Assembly: GCA_963969495.1 (NCBI GenBank)
Contig: OZ018333.1
Location: 92,887,207-92,951,206 of the forward strand
Length of the DNA stretch: 64,000 bases
From: Ceratothoa steindachneri
Taxonomy: Eukaryota; Arthropoda; Malacostraca; Isopoda; Cymothoidae
Direction of reading: 5' to 3'
In this document: piece by piece, positions 46,653 through 56,399 of the stretch
How the letters are laid out: each line of letters opens with the position of its first letter
How positions within the stretch are numbered: position 1 is the first letter of the stretch
Notes under the pieces: model-generated
What the model saw: only the letters and a program-made list of their open reading frames with translations
Told to the model about the DNA's origin: nothing
The model's database searches: none
Position numbers and translations under genes: made by a program

Positions 46653-46945
46653 GAGTAGTTGATGCCTTTCAGGGAACCCAGTGGGTTAAGGCAATACAAT
46701 CCTAAAAACCTTGCCCTAATATGGGGGTATAAGGGTTTTAGCTTAGATGAGACCACAGGGATCGTGGATGATTTTGAAGTGTATGCTGGATCGAGTATAC
46801 AACCTCATCATCTTCCTGATATTTGAAAAAGTAGTAATGTGGTTCTGCGACTCACTGAATTGATTCCCCCATTAAAGGTTGCCGGCATTGTTTTGACAAC
46901 TGGTTCAGCAGTGTAACACTCATGGCCGAACTTTCCAAAAGAGGT
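46653..46945 (+). pseudogene. piggyBac-type transposase relic (DDE core fragment)
   Basis: The plus-strand translation matches the middle of the piggyBac/PGBD transposase catalytic domain. It starts at 'PFRE' and 'LRQYNPKN' (the family's basic segment that leads to W-G-x-K), then 'IWGYKGFSLDETTGIVDDF' with an Asp (46746-46748) where the first catalytic Asp is expected. A TGA stop follows, then 'NVVLRLTELIPP'. After a +1 frameshift near 46.87 kb comes 'HCFDNWFSS', whose Asp (46895-46897) corresponds to the second catalytic Asp in the family's DNW/F-F-T/S motif, and then 'TLMAELSKRGFE'. The rest of the transposase is missing. The family assignment rests on motif order and spacing seen by eye. 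The relic ends where a non-LTR fragment begins. Confidence 0.7.
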
Positions 46946-47185
46946 TTCGAAGAAGACACAGGAAGCAAGACTTAGATGGTATGGACACCTTTAAGGAGGA
47001 GGGATGGAGAGAGTGACGAGAGAAGAGCTTTGAAGATGGAAGAACAGGGAAGGAGAAGGAGAGGAAGACCCGAGATTAGATGGAGAGACTCCATACATGA
47101 GGGAGAAGGGACTTGAGTTGAGACCAACATGGCAGGAGACAGAACCAGGTGGAAGCGGCTCACCAAAAACAGTGACTCCGTATAG
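46944..47185 (+). pseudogene. Non-LTR retrotransposon 3' end relic (RT C-terminus)
   Basis: The plus strand encodes the C-terminal end typical of arthropod non-LTR reverse transcriptase ORFs. It has 'EARLRWYGHL', then after a frameshift 'RRRDGE' and 'LKMEEQGRRRRGRPEIRWRD', and finally 'DRTRWKRLTKNSDSV' before a TAG at 47183-47185. These correspond to the family's LRWYGHV, GRRRRGRPxxRW and RxRWxRL blocks in the right order. At least one frameshift and an internal TGA make it non-functional. Only the last ~80 codons are present, consistent with 5' truncation. The 5' end abuts the piggyBac relic at about 46944-46950. Confidence 0.8.
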
Positions 47186-47820
47186 AGACGGGCTAATAAG
47201 CTGACGACGAAGATGAAGACACTGCTTGAACACAATTCGCTCTCAACAGAGTGAAAAACATTGTATAGAACTCTGATTAGGTCAAGGAAATATTACTTGT
47301 GGTTTTTATTTTCACCTAAAGGATTTGTGTTCTTATGTGGCTTGGTTTTGTTAACAAACTGGAAACAAAGGACAGTGGTCAGAGGAAAAGAGTATTTTGA
47401 GTGTTTACAATTCCAAAACTGAGTTAACTGATTCTTTGTCCACCACAAATAAAGAGCTCAAGCGATTAAGGAATACTAACTCCCCTCAAGCAGCTAAAGT
47501 ATGTCACCTAATCAACCTACTGTAACACCCCAGCATCACAAATTCAATCATTGGCCAGTAAATGAGGGCAAAGGAAATAGGTGTAAGATGATAAATGGTG
47601 ATGATAGGTTTTAAATCATAACGAAAGTTGAATGCAATAAATGTAATGTCCATTAGTGTTTGGTGCCCAAGAGAGCTATTTTTTTTAACTACCATAGCAA
47701 AAAGTAACCATACCCTCTGTCGTAGAATGCCTCCTCTTTTTGTTCTAAGAGTGCTAAGAACCTCTGTTTGAGTTAGCCAATCTCTGCTCGATTCCTTCCT
47801 GGTTGAGAACCTCTGTTCTA
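47186..47820. other. Intergenic DNA, no gene seen
   Basis: AT-rich DNA between the retrotransposon relic and the MITE. Nothing supported beyond short chance frames. Confidence 0.6.
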
Positions 47821-48222
47821 CAGGGTGTCCCAGAAATCTGCCATTATTTAGAAAATTTCTTAAGAAAACTTCCTTCCATGTCTGTCATTTTTGGGGGAGA
47901 CAAATAATTGTCTTTCACACAAGACGAAACTTCTTTACAAGTCTTTTTGCCTAAATTATTCTTACATGTCCATACAAAAAACACTCTCAATTCCTTTTTC
48001 ACACCGTCGAGACCTATTACCCAGTCCTTCCTCTCTCTATCTTCCTGCCACACACTCAATCATCCATATCTCAAATTGCCCATTTGGACTAAAGCCCTCG
48101 CTTTGATCTTTCGTTCTTCCACACCATCACCGCGCTCCCATAGAAAGGAAGGAAGGAAATTTTGGATGTCATCGTAGAAAATGTGATTTCCCTCTACTTA
48201 TGGGGTCTTGTGGGACACCCTG
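47821..48222. mobile_element. 402-bp MITE, Tc1/mariner type
   Basis: The ends are perfect 12-bp terminal inverted repeats: CAGGGTGTCCCA at 47821-47832 and TGGGACACCCTG at 48211-48222. Directly outside each end is TA (47819-47820 and 48223-48224), the target duplication of Tc1/mariner elements. CAGGGTGTCCC ends are widespread in mariner-like elements of arthropods. The interior has only a 71-codon minus-strand frame (47844-48059), which I cannot tie to a transposase. At 402 bp the element must be non-autonomous. Confidence 0.85.
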
Positions 48223-48462
48223 TAGATCAAAATTTATTAAGCAATAATTTCAATTCTACCTTCAGCAATACCTGCAATATTTGTTCCAGGCCAATTTACA
48301 CCCATTTACCTTCATACACAAATTGGGGACCATTTTCCATTTTTATGAAATTAGCATTCAAACGCAAAGGAGGGGATGGCTTTAGTCAAATAGTACGGCC
48401 TGACAGAAAACGGAAAAGCAATATAATAACGAAAAAAGCAATTAAATCTTCGATTACACAAA

Positions 48463-48463
<1 letters not shown>

Positions 48464-48542
<79 letters not shown>

Positions 48543-48571
48543 TATATATACATATATATACATATATATAC

Positions 48572-48657
<86 letters not shown>

Positions 48658-48658
48658 A
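48464..48658. repeat. (AT)n microsatellite with central CATATATATA units
   Basis: This is almost pure TA dinucleotide for about 195 bases. At 48.54-48.58 kb there are four or five CATATATATA steps. The long alternating reading frames of Ile and Tyr are meaningless. Confidence 0.98.
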
Positions 48659-48660
48659 TT

Positions 48661-48765
48661 CATCGGGAGAGATAAGAAAAGAGAAAAGAAATGGAAAGAA
48701 CGAATAAAAGAAAGGGAGAAAGAAGCAGAAAATGAAGAAGATAATGAAAGTTAGAGTAAAAAGGG
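48661..48765. repeat. Purine-rich low-complexity tract
   Basis: The plus strand is nearly all A and G (for example 'GAGATAAGAAAAGAGAAAAG'), directly after the AT microsatellite. Confidence 0.8.
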
Positions 48766-48774
48766 CATGACTTT

Positions 48775-48945
48775 GGTCATTTTATTTGCCTAAGGGAAAA
48801 GGAAAAACTCTTTTCGACTTCTCATCTGAGCCACGGGGTGGAATCGAACCGGGAACCGTGGCTCGTCTCCGAAAGGTCCAAACAACGCCTCGATCGCCCC
48901 CTCCCCCCTCCCTCCTCCACCCCACCCCCCCGCTCTCTCCTATGG
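48775..48945 (-). mobile_element. tRNA-related SINE candidate
   Basis: The minus strand contains GGTTCGATTCC (complement at 48840-48850), a perfect RNA polymerase III B box. Upstream on that strand is a weaker A-box-like 'GAGGCGTTGTTTGG' about 40-50 bases away. The B box lies in the loop of a 9-bp perfect inverted repeat, GAGCCACGG (48828-48836) and CCGTGGCTC (48856-48864). The element is more GC-rich than its surroundings. It does not fold as an intact tRNA by eye, so it is a retroposed derivative or a chance match. Confidence 0.45.
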
Positions 48946-49064
48946 GGGCGTATGGTCCATAAGAAAGGATTAGTAACAATTTGCTATTTCTTTAACTTTC
49001 ATTATCATTTTTTTATCAGAAATTCAATTTTTAGGGAAAATAATTACTCTTTGAAGCTAATATA

Positions 49065-49065
49065 A

Positions 49066-49101
<36 letters not shown>
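49065..49101. repeat. (AAT)n microsatellite
   Basis: About 12 uninterrupted AAT/ATA triplets. Confidence 0.97.
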
Positions 49102-49103
<2 letters not shown>

Positions 49104-49190
49104 TTTTGTTCTTTTCTAGGATAGTGTAAGTCTTCTTTTGCTCGCGGTGGCATTTGCCTAATATTAAACGGGTCAATTTGACGGTCTGGT

Positions 49191-49335
49191 CTCGAGATAG
49201 TGTCTCCTGAAGCCCCCCTGAGGCCCTAAAGGGGTGCATCTCCTTCCTCATTTAGCTCCCGCAACTCGAGATAATGTCTTATGCAGCCCCGAGACACTGA
49301 AGGGGTGCCCCTCCTTCCTCCTTTAGCTCTTGCCG
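49191..49335. repeat. Two-copy ~75-bp tandem repeat
   Basis: The copies start with CTCGAGATA(G/A)TGTCT at 49191 and 49266 and share AAGGGGTGC and CTCCTTCCTC followed by TTTAGCTC. Identity is imperfect. Confidence 0.8.
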
Positions 49336-49339
49336 CCCG

Positions 49340-49520
49340 ACCCATCTCTAAGGGCGCGAAAAATGGCTCCAAAATATTCGCGGGAAATTTGAATCCAAAG
49401 GCGGCAAAAAAAAATCGAATTTTCAGCCACCAGATGCCGCAAGCGTCGTCTTAATATGGCGGCCAACGGCCCAAGTTGGGGAAATTTATCAGCCAAATAT
49501 TTTAGCCCTTTTATTTTCAC
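49340..49520. other. CpG-richer island with GGCGGC/GCGGGAAA motifs
   Basis: This is locally richer in CpG than its surroundings ('ATTCGCGGGAAATTTG', 'AATATGGCGGCCAACGGCC'). TTCGCGGGAAA resembles an E2F site (TTTSGCGC/GCGGGAAA) and ATGGCGGC resembles a YY1-type motif, as in some metazoan promoters. No TATA box or gene follows, so the role is unproven. Confidence 0.25.
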
Positions 49521-49959
49521 TCCACCCTCTTCGATTGTAGGGTTAATAGGGGTTGAAGGTGAGGATAGATAAGGGGAGGTAAGCCTATTTGACTAACATG
49601 TTGGAGTGGGGAAGATAGATGGGTTTTATGTAACCGTCCGTGCATGTATGCGTTGAACGGAAAGCGTGAACTTTAGTATTAGTAGTATTTTATATTTATT
49701 ATTAGTAGTAGTAATAGCATTAGTAATGTATCAACACCAATAAACAGTCGTGATTGGAGATAATTAATGGCGCAGCTTAGAAGGTTAGAAAGAAAGAGAT
49801 GAATTCAGACGAGAAGACATGTAATAAATAAAGCATTTGCAAGGAAGATGAATGAGTATCAAGATTGGAACAGGAAGATGAATGAGAAGGAAGTGAAGTT
49901 GTTGAGATGTATAGAATAATTGCGAGAGTAAAAATACCAAGAAAGGCAATGGGATGAAA

Positions 49960-50282
49960 AGTATAGAGTGAAAGTGCGTGGACGAGTTATATAATCCGAG
50001 TATGGGAGATGAAGCGGCGAATGTGAAGATGAGTAGATTCGATGGTAGACTAAAATTGTTCTACCACGTTCTGGTGGTGATAAGTATGCATGACGTTCGT
50101 TGTGTTACGTCAGATGTGAGAAATGCAGCTGGAGTAGATGAAGTGGAATGGGTCTGGTTACAATGCATTTTAAAGTGATGGAGTATCTGATGGTGTGGTG
50201 CACAGTTATATTGGCAAGAAAGATGTTTGGCAGGTTAAGGGAGAAGTACTCTTTGCCATGAGTCCCTTTCTGCCACAACAAG
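49960..50282 (+). pseudogene. Degraded non-LTR RT, N-terminal part of RT domain
   Basis: In one plus frame 'DVRNAAGVDEVEW' resembles the conserved K-A-A-G-x-D-x-I segment near the start of non-LTR reverse transcriptase domains. The stretch before it (basic and acidic residues, 'DELYNPSMGDEAANVKM') is not diagnostic. The frame closes at 50178 and the similarity fades. A related fragment lies beyond the T-rich tract, at 51.1 kb. Family assignment is by a single short motif plus context. Confidence 0.4.
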
Positions 50283-50772
50283 ACATTTTCTTGTATTGAT
50301 TTGCTTTGTTTATCTTTTGGTATATTTTCTTTGTTTTGTTTTTACCTATTAGCTTTCTGGTTTTGCTTCTTTTTTTGTCTTGGTTTGGTTTCCTTCGCCT
50401 CTGATTTATTTGTCTTTCTTTGTTTTGTTTTTACGTTTTTGTTTGTTGTTTTGGTTTGTTTTATCTTTCTTTTGTATTGTCTCTTTTGTTTCGTTTCGTT
50501 TACCTTTCTTTTTTTTTGTTTTTTCTTTTTTGTTTCGTGGTTTATCTTTTCTTTTTATTTTGATGGTTTTTTTTTTTGTTTTTGCGAATTTTCTTTTTGC
50601 CTCTGCTTTTTCTCATTGGTTTTCTTTTTTTTTATTTTGTTCCTTATTTTTATTTGTTTTGGCTTGTTTTGCTTTTATTTTTCTTCTCTTTTATTTTTAT
50701 TTCTTTTGTTTGTTTCAGTTTGCTTTTGTTTTGTTTTTATTGTTTTGTTTTGTGTTTTTTTTGTTTTGCGGT
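50283..50772. repeat. T-rich low-complexity tract (TTTTG/TTTC)
   Basis: About 490 bases of T runs with G or C, for example 'TTTTGTTTTTATTGTTTTG'. The plus-strand frames here (158-159 codons rich in Phe and Leu) look like membrane proteins only because TTT and TTG dominate. The tract splits the RT relic. Confidence 0.9.
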
Positions 50773-51089
50773 TTTAAATGTCGGCTAAAATGGATGACGG
50801 TGACCTCTGCCCTTACTGGAGGTTGCCGGATGGGTGGCATAAAGAAAATGTATGTGTAGTAGATGAATCTGGATAAAGTGAATGCTTAAATAGAAAAGAA
50901 GCATTATAGCTGCTGGAGAGAGTGTATTGCGTGGGAAGTAAAGTGTGAGAGTGTGTGAAAGTATTGTAGCAAGTAGAGATGAGTACAATGGTCGGAGCAG
51001 GTGAGTTGATATCTGTGGGGTGCCAAGTGTATGTGTTGGTGGGAGGATGTACAGCCAGGTTAGGTAGTGTTGCACGTCTGTCTATCTCT

Positions 51090-51500
51090 AATATAGACAC
51101 TAAACAGCTAGATATATTTTATATGGATGGAGTAGTAAGAGATGTACGAATGTGAAAGAGGAAATGTGAGAGTAATGAGGAATTGGTTCAATGCGTTTAA
51201 CGGAGTATGTCTAGTGTGGGGAGGGGGGGCTAAAAGTGTTAAAACCTAAAATGACAGTGGTTGGGATGTGAGGGTGGAGTTCGTGAGGTTAACGAGTGCG
51301 AAGTTGTATCTAGAATATGTAGTGAATGAGAGTGGTAATTGTGTGAGTGTGTGAGGAAACTGCATGAGGGATTGCAAGTGAAGTGGAGTGTGAAAATGAT
51401 TTGGAAGAAGAAAAGATCTAAGAGTCAGGAGAGAGGCATTGTAGGTAAAAGAGTGAGCCGAGGTGGTTTGAGCGTGGAAGAAGATATAGAGTCATGGATT
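51090..51500 (+). pseudogene. Degraded non-LTR RT, palm region
   Basis: At 51114-51160 the plus strand encodes 'IFYMDGVVRDVRM', very close to the (L/I)F-x-x-Y-M-D-x-V-V-R segment that precedes the catalytic FADD box in a group of arthropod non-LTR reverse transcriptases. A stop follows, and the catalytic box itself is not readable. Further on, short pieces (for example 'EGLQVKWSVKM') are ambiguous. The fragment is older than the one at 46.9 kb because no frame stays open for long. Confidence 0.5.
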
Positions 51501-54481
51501 CTCCTGTATTCAGTGGGGTCAGTAGGGAACCAGCTGCAGGCATTGGGGCTGTAGGGCACGTAATCTCCCCGCCGGAAAGTGAAGATTTGTTGAAGATATA
51601 TAATAATGGATATTCCAGCATAGTAAGCCTGAGAGGGAAAACAGCTGGTGTTGGGGCAAGGAGGGTATACGAGCTCCCCCCCCCCCCCCTGGTGCCACAT
51701 GAAATCCCCTTGCGCTGCGTAGCATATATATGAGGGCAAGAAGATGGGGGAGGAGGTATTAGAAAGAGAAAAGGGGAAGGCTGGTATGTTAAACCCTCCA
51801 AGCCGGAACCAAGAGGGAGGCGTGACTCAAACAGACCCACCCTCACCCCTACCTCCCATACCCGACCAGAGACGAATGGACGAAAGCTGGTCGGCGATAA
51901 CCCAGGGTAGAATATAGCCAAGGTTGTCTCAATCTAGTTTGAGCCTGTCAGGATCCACTGATATCAGGGGCTTTGAAACAAAGTTACAATTGTTCTTAAC
52001 TTAAAATCGAACGCAGAACATAACACATATTACACTGACTGAGAGAAGAGAAACCATAATCTCTCTTGCGTTTGCCACACCGTTCAAATCTTTTAGATAC
52101 GTTTGAAATAATATTTTGACATTGATGAAATCGTAAACCTTCGCTTCAAATGTGTGAAACTACCTTTGATGTTATGTCAGAGGAAACTCCTTAATTCTTT
52201 CAACTATATTCAATTATTTTAAGTTTAATATATTTCAGGGTATTTTTATATTCTCGTCATTAATCGATGTTTCGTATCGAATAAATCTGCTACCTGAACC
52301 TTCTTACGAACTACTTAACACCTTAACAAATTTGGACATTCGATAGCTGGCTTGTTTAGAATGTGGATGCTTCCTTATCAAGAAAACATTTTTTTGTTCA
52401 TGTCTGCTTAAGTCATCTCAACCTGGTGTTACCTGAGAAAGTCACATGATGTACAAACACACTTTCTCCTCAAGCAAGTTATCGTCCATGATATTACATA
52501 GTTCACTCTTATGACAATCTTTACTTAAGTATGGAGGTTTCCGTGTGGTACTTTAGGTGTCGTTCGAGACCTACAACACTGACCCATCATGATAGAAAAC
52601 GTAAGGAACAACACTCCCTGACCTTGGTTTGTTGGTCTTGGGGCTCTTGCGTACCATTCCTTGTCCTTACGAGTTGCTTTCAGCAGAAAGTGAGAGGGCC
52701 ACCACCCTTGCACGAGAAATATCCTCATGCGCAGACAAATAGAGAGAGCTTCATTCTACGCATGATTCGGATGTCAGGTTTCAAATCGTCGAACGCAATG
52801 AATCCCAAACCCTAAAATGGGTCCTCATTAGAGAAATTAACGAAAACATTGTAACAGTCGTTCGCTGTAGATTTTTTCGCTTGTAGCAATCCTTAGCACA
52901 AAGAAATCCTTTGGCACAAAACAAAAATAATTAGGCAGGTTCTTTAGAAATGGTCATTGTTAACGAAATTAAGAAAAAAAAATTGCAGGAAGAAAAAAGA
53001 AATGAATCGATGGAAAATTCCAAGAAACCGACGTTTGTCTTCATTACGGCCCAAAACAACACTTGAAGAAATGTTCTTTGGCTCTGATGAAAAAAGATGC
53101 GAGTTTTAAAGTAATTTAGTTTCATTTTTCTTTCGAGTTTAAATTATTAATATCGAAATGGTTAAAAGTGACTATTTTTCTAGGCTGACAAAATACCGGT
53201 TTCACATCCACAACCTTCTTGACATAAATTTCCCTGAGAATGTGAGGATGGCGTGCACTCAGACTTTTATACCGTGCCAACAATATTGAATTTCTAAGCG
53301 GCCTCAAATCGTCCAAAGAATATTTGGACCAGAAATTTAATTTTAATTACTGATAAAAATAAATGATAAAGATTTGACAATAATAAACACATGCATTGGC
53401 TTAAATGAGAGTCGGGGAGAACATTCTATCTGTGTCCACAGCTAATTAACTTAATTAGAGCTAATGATGGGCTAATTACTTAACGAGATAATTAATTCCC
53501 CTTGTTTATCGAATTGATTTCGGGAAGGGGCTTGGAAGTACCCGACCCCCCTAACAACAACAAATAAATGGAGCAATGGCCATTTTTTAAGGGTAAATAA
53601 ACATACAAAATTCGACCGATCGACACACACAAAAATGGTCGACTCCTCAGAATTATTTCACGTTTCTTCCTTTGCAAAAACGATGTCAATTGATTTCTGC
53701 GTCGATGGATTAAAAGGGAGATTGATTGACTCCCTTAACCCCCTTCCTCCTCCCCCCATGAACGTGGGCTTAAAAAGAGGGAGAGCCACTGAATATTTCC
53801 GCCTCCCCCTCGCGAAAGGTCTCCCTAATTTGAGGGAAAGGAAGTTGTCTCAACAGGCGAAAATCAACCCTCAGAAATAAGGATTTATTTTTTGGTTCTG
53901 TAGAGATAAAGAAACCGACCCTCGTTGCTATGACAACTTATCCTACAAAGGCCTCCAAACCTTCCAATATGGTGAGCCCTGTCGGTAAAAAGAGAGCTTG
54001 ATAAGAAAACACCTTTTTGAATCCGTCTCATTATTCCTTCCCTCCTTCGAATACTTTCCATTTCATCACTTTTAACTAAGGTGAGATGGATGTTCAAAAG
54101 CAGACGCATTTGTGCTAGTGACCCTGTATGAAGGAATATCAAGGGTCCTATTTATAAGACAGCAACTGGATGAACGTAAAAGTATGTGAAATAGTGTGAA
54201 GATCCGCCACCACCTAAGCGGAAATCGCATCCATTCGAGCCTTGTTTCCTCACAGCTCTCAAGCGTCGAGGCTAAATAAAACACAACCAAAGGATAATAG
54301 GTGGGGGTATTTTCCTTAACACCCGATTGTATTTTATCTCATCGTCCTCTCTTAATTCAGTCAGGTGCTTGCACTACAGCAGTGATATAATTATTACGCC
54401 ATTTTGTCCATTTCAACTTTAAACCTTTGCTTTATTCCACTTTGTCATTAAATTTAAATTGGCTTTTCATTCTGATGAGTG
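51500..54481. other. Intergenic DNA, no gene seen
   Basis: Unique AT-rich DNA. Notable sites are a run of 13 C near 51679-51691 and a proline-rich chance frame on the minus strand (51418-51921). No splice-linked coding pattern, RNA gene or ordered repeat is visible. Confidence 0.55.
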
Positions 54482-54513
54482 TATAAAAGGACTTCCGAGA
54501 TTCCTAGTCTTCA
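54482..54513 (+). promoter_or_regulatory. Candidate TATA-box core promoter
   Basis: TATAAAAGG at 54482-54490 is a consensus TATA box. The A of TCAATT at 54511-54516 (an arthropod-like initiator) lies 31 bases after the first T, the spacing expected for a transcription start. Downstream there is a short leader, an ATG at 54528-54530 and only a 25-codon frame, so a first exon with a small or no coding part would be needed. I see no clear splice donor to confirm it. Confidence 0.35.
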
Positions 54514-54539
54514 ATTGCGGGCTTAAGATGTACACTCGG

Positions 54540-55193
54540 TCGCTCTCTTTGAGACTCCAAACTTTCTCAGATCTCTACTTCACTTCATACATTCATCTCA
54601 TTTAGACGGTCATCATTTGTACACTGTTCGAGCATTAAAAGAAACGAGTTTTATAATTCTCGTCACAATTGATCTTTATTATTTTAGATTGCACTTTCCC
54701 TTCCAAACATTGCAATTGATATTAAAACACTCCTACACACCACCAACCGAATAAATCTATCCCTCCATGAACCCTCCCGTAGAGTTACGATATCCTTTAG
54801 TTTAGATAAATTCCTACCACAATCCAGTTTATTAGTTTTCATTCACACATGCAAATTCCGCGCCATTTATTGCAAAATTAAACCATTCAACACCATTACT
54901 AACGTCCTCTTAAATACTTTCCCACAAACTTTAAGTTATTTCCTCTCTCACAGAGCAACAAAAGAATCAAACATCGATCTTGTACCATCTCACATTCAGG
55001 AACCAATATTCCATCTTCATCACACAACTAGACTTTTAGGATTCAAATTTTAAGGTATTCAACATCACATCATCGGCAGAGATTCTGTCAATTCTACCAA
55101 ATTACCTAATTAAACAAAAAATACATTTAATTTGCCAAAAAAAGAGTAATGAAAATAACTCGACGGAGTGAACTTTAAAAAAAATTCCCCCAA
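54540..55193. other. Intergenic DNA downstream of the candidate promoter
   Basis: Unique AT-rich DNA without a supported ORF. If the promoter at 54482 is real, this would hold its first exon or intron. Confidence 0.5.
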
Positions 55194-55220
55194 AATTAAT
55201 ATATTCCCAACCTACTTTTT

Positions 55221-55492
55221 TAGAGTATTAAATTATAATCCACGTTAAATTTAGTAACCCACGTTTAAAAGGGAAAATTATTATTTTTTCTTTCTCATTG
55301 TTCAGAGTTCTCTATTTCTCTTCCACCACTAAGTTCTAGACTGGATTTGAGGGTCGTTTTAGACATCCCCACAGCATTTCTGTTGTACTTTATCTAAACA
55401 TATGTGCAGCAAATGAAGAATTCTTCTTCATAGACACTAAATATTGCCCTTTGGTGTTTAGAATTATAGGTACTAGTGAACCAACACGCAAA
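55221..55492. repeat. Dispersed repeat, copy 1
   Basis: It aligns with 58311-58571. Shared blocks include 'GTATTAAATTAT', 'AAGGGAAAAT', 'ACTGGATTTGAGGG' with CATTTTAGAC or CGTTTTAGAC, 'GTTTAGAA' and 'ACTAGTGAACCA'. Similarity is partial, with small gaps. No terminal repeats are visible and the family is not recognised. Confidence 0.7.
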
Positions 55493-55744
55493 GGAGTTTC
55501 TCAATGTCTCATCCTTGAACTCAAAGGTGAGGTGTAGCACAGAAGATTCGGTAGTATAAATTTTGAAAGTCAAATGTTAAGATTAAAATGTGGATTTACT
55601 TTGGACAACTTGACCTACTCACTCCACTCATACAGAATCTACTTGGATTGTGAAGCCAATTGAACATTCAATCCAATAGTCAGTTTTTATGGACATTATG
55701 ATACGATCAAAGGTGTCCAATCATCTTCACAAGATGCGGCGTCT

Positions 55745-55905
55745 TTCTGCATACCTCATTATTATATAAAAGAAGAGACCGCCTTGAATTACCTGGTCTG
55801 AGCAGGCCCTTCGGCGCCTAGGAACCAACATGAGCTCTCCTAATCGAACCCGGGCCACTGTCATCTGCGCGCTCGTGTGGCCGGTCGCAGCCACCGTATC
55901 CAGGT
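55745..55905 (-). mobile_element. tRNA-related SINE candidate
   Basis: On the minus strand, 'TGGCTGCGACCGG' (complement at 55881-55893) resembles an A box. About 31 bases further 3' is GGTTCGATTAG (complement at 55840-55850), a B box with one mismatch to GGTTCGANTCC. Order and spacing fit a tRNA-derived Pol III promoter. The element is GC-rich in an AT-rich setting and is followed by AT-rich DNA. No intact cloverleaf can be drawn by eye. Confidence 0.45.
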
Positions 55906-56204
55906 CAGAGGGCACCTTTGCCATAAGGTTATTGTAGCAATTGTTGTGTGGCATCAACTTGTGAGTGTGTCCAAAGGACTTTTATAATAGGCTCCGCCCC
56001 CAGTAATATTAGGTGTAGAGAATTCTTGCACAATAAACAACAATCAGATGATATATCTTTACTACAAAATGCTAATCGAGTGAACTAATCAGCCAGTCTC
56101 AATAGTAACTTTTAAAATACTTTTAACATCAATAAATCCGTGAAACTATTCAAAATATTGGTTATTAATTAGATAAAACGACTAAATAAACTCTTTCTCC
56201 CCAG

Positions 56205-56319
56205 GAAGATTCTTCAGAAGCGTCATTGTTTCGACAAAGTACTAGATGGCTCGCTCTACGTTCGTCAGGAGACCCTCATCCCTGTTTGCGTGACGCTAAG
56301 ATACCAGTTCTGGCCCTCA
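56205..56319 (+). CDS. Candidate orphan internal exon, unknown product
   Basis: A pyrimidine-rich stretch ending CTCTTTCTCCCCAG (AG at 56203-56204) is a good splice acceptor, and CCCTCA|GTAAGT at 56314-56325 contains a strong donor. The 115 bases between them are more GC-rich than the flanks and are open in two frames. The second frame (codons from 56206, 38 full codons) reads as a natural-looking segment with 'KVLDGSLYVRQETLIPV' and 'LRYQFWPS'. That frame would start with the last base of a split codon and end in phase 0. I do not recognise the protein and see no partner exons in the window. It could equally be a transposon-derived fragment. Confidence 0.3.
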
Positions 56320-56399
56320 GTAAGTCCGCCGGTGACTTCTCTGAGGGCTGCATTTCATGAGATTCTTAAAATGGCATTGATTTAGAGAGGGATTCCTCA

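Noticed and set aside
48162..48653. 163-codon frame ending in Ile-Tyr repeats
   Set aside because: Most of it is the (AT)n microsatellite.
50301..50859. 158-159 codon Phe/Leu-rich frames resembling membrane proteins
   Set aside because: They lie in a T-rich low-complexity tract in two overlapping frames. The hydrophobicity is a composition effect.
51418..51921. 167-codon minus-strand frame
   Set aside because: No domain is recognisable, its composition follows the local sequence (C-run, proline codons), and it overlaps other chance frames on both strands.
55841..55893. Intact tRNA gene
   Set aside because: A- and B-box-like motifs are present, but the T arm and acceptor stem do not pair by eye. 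A SINE or pseudogene is more likely.
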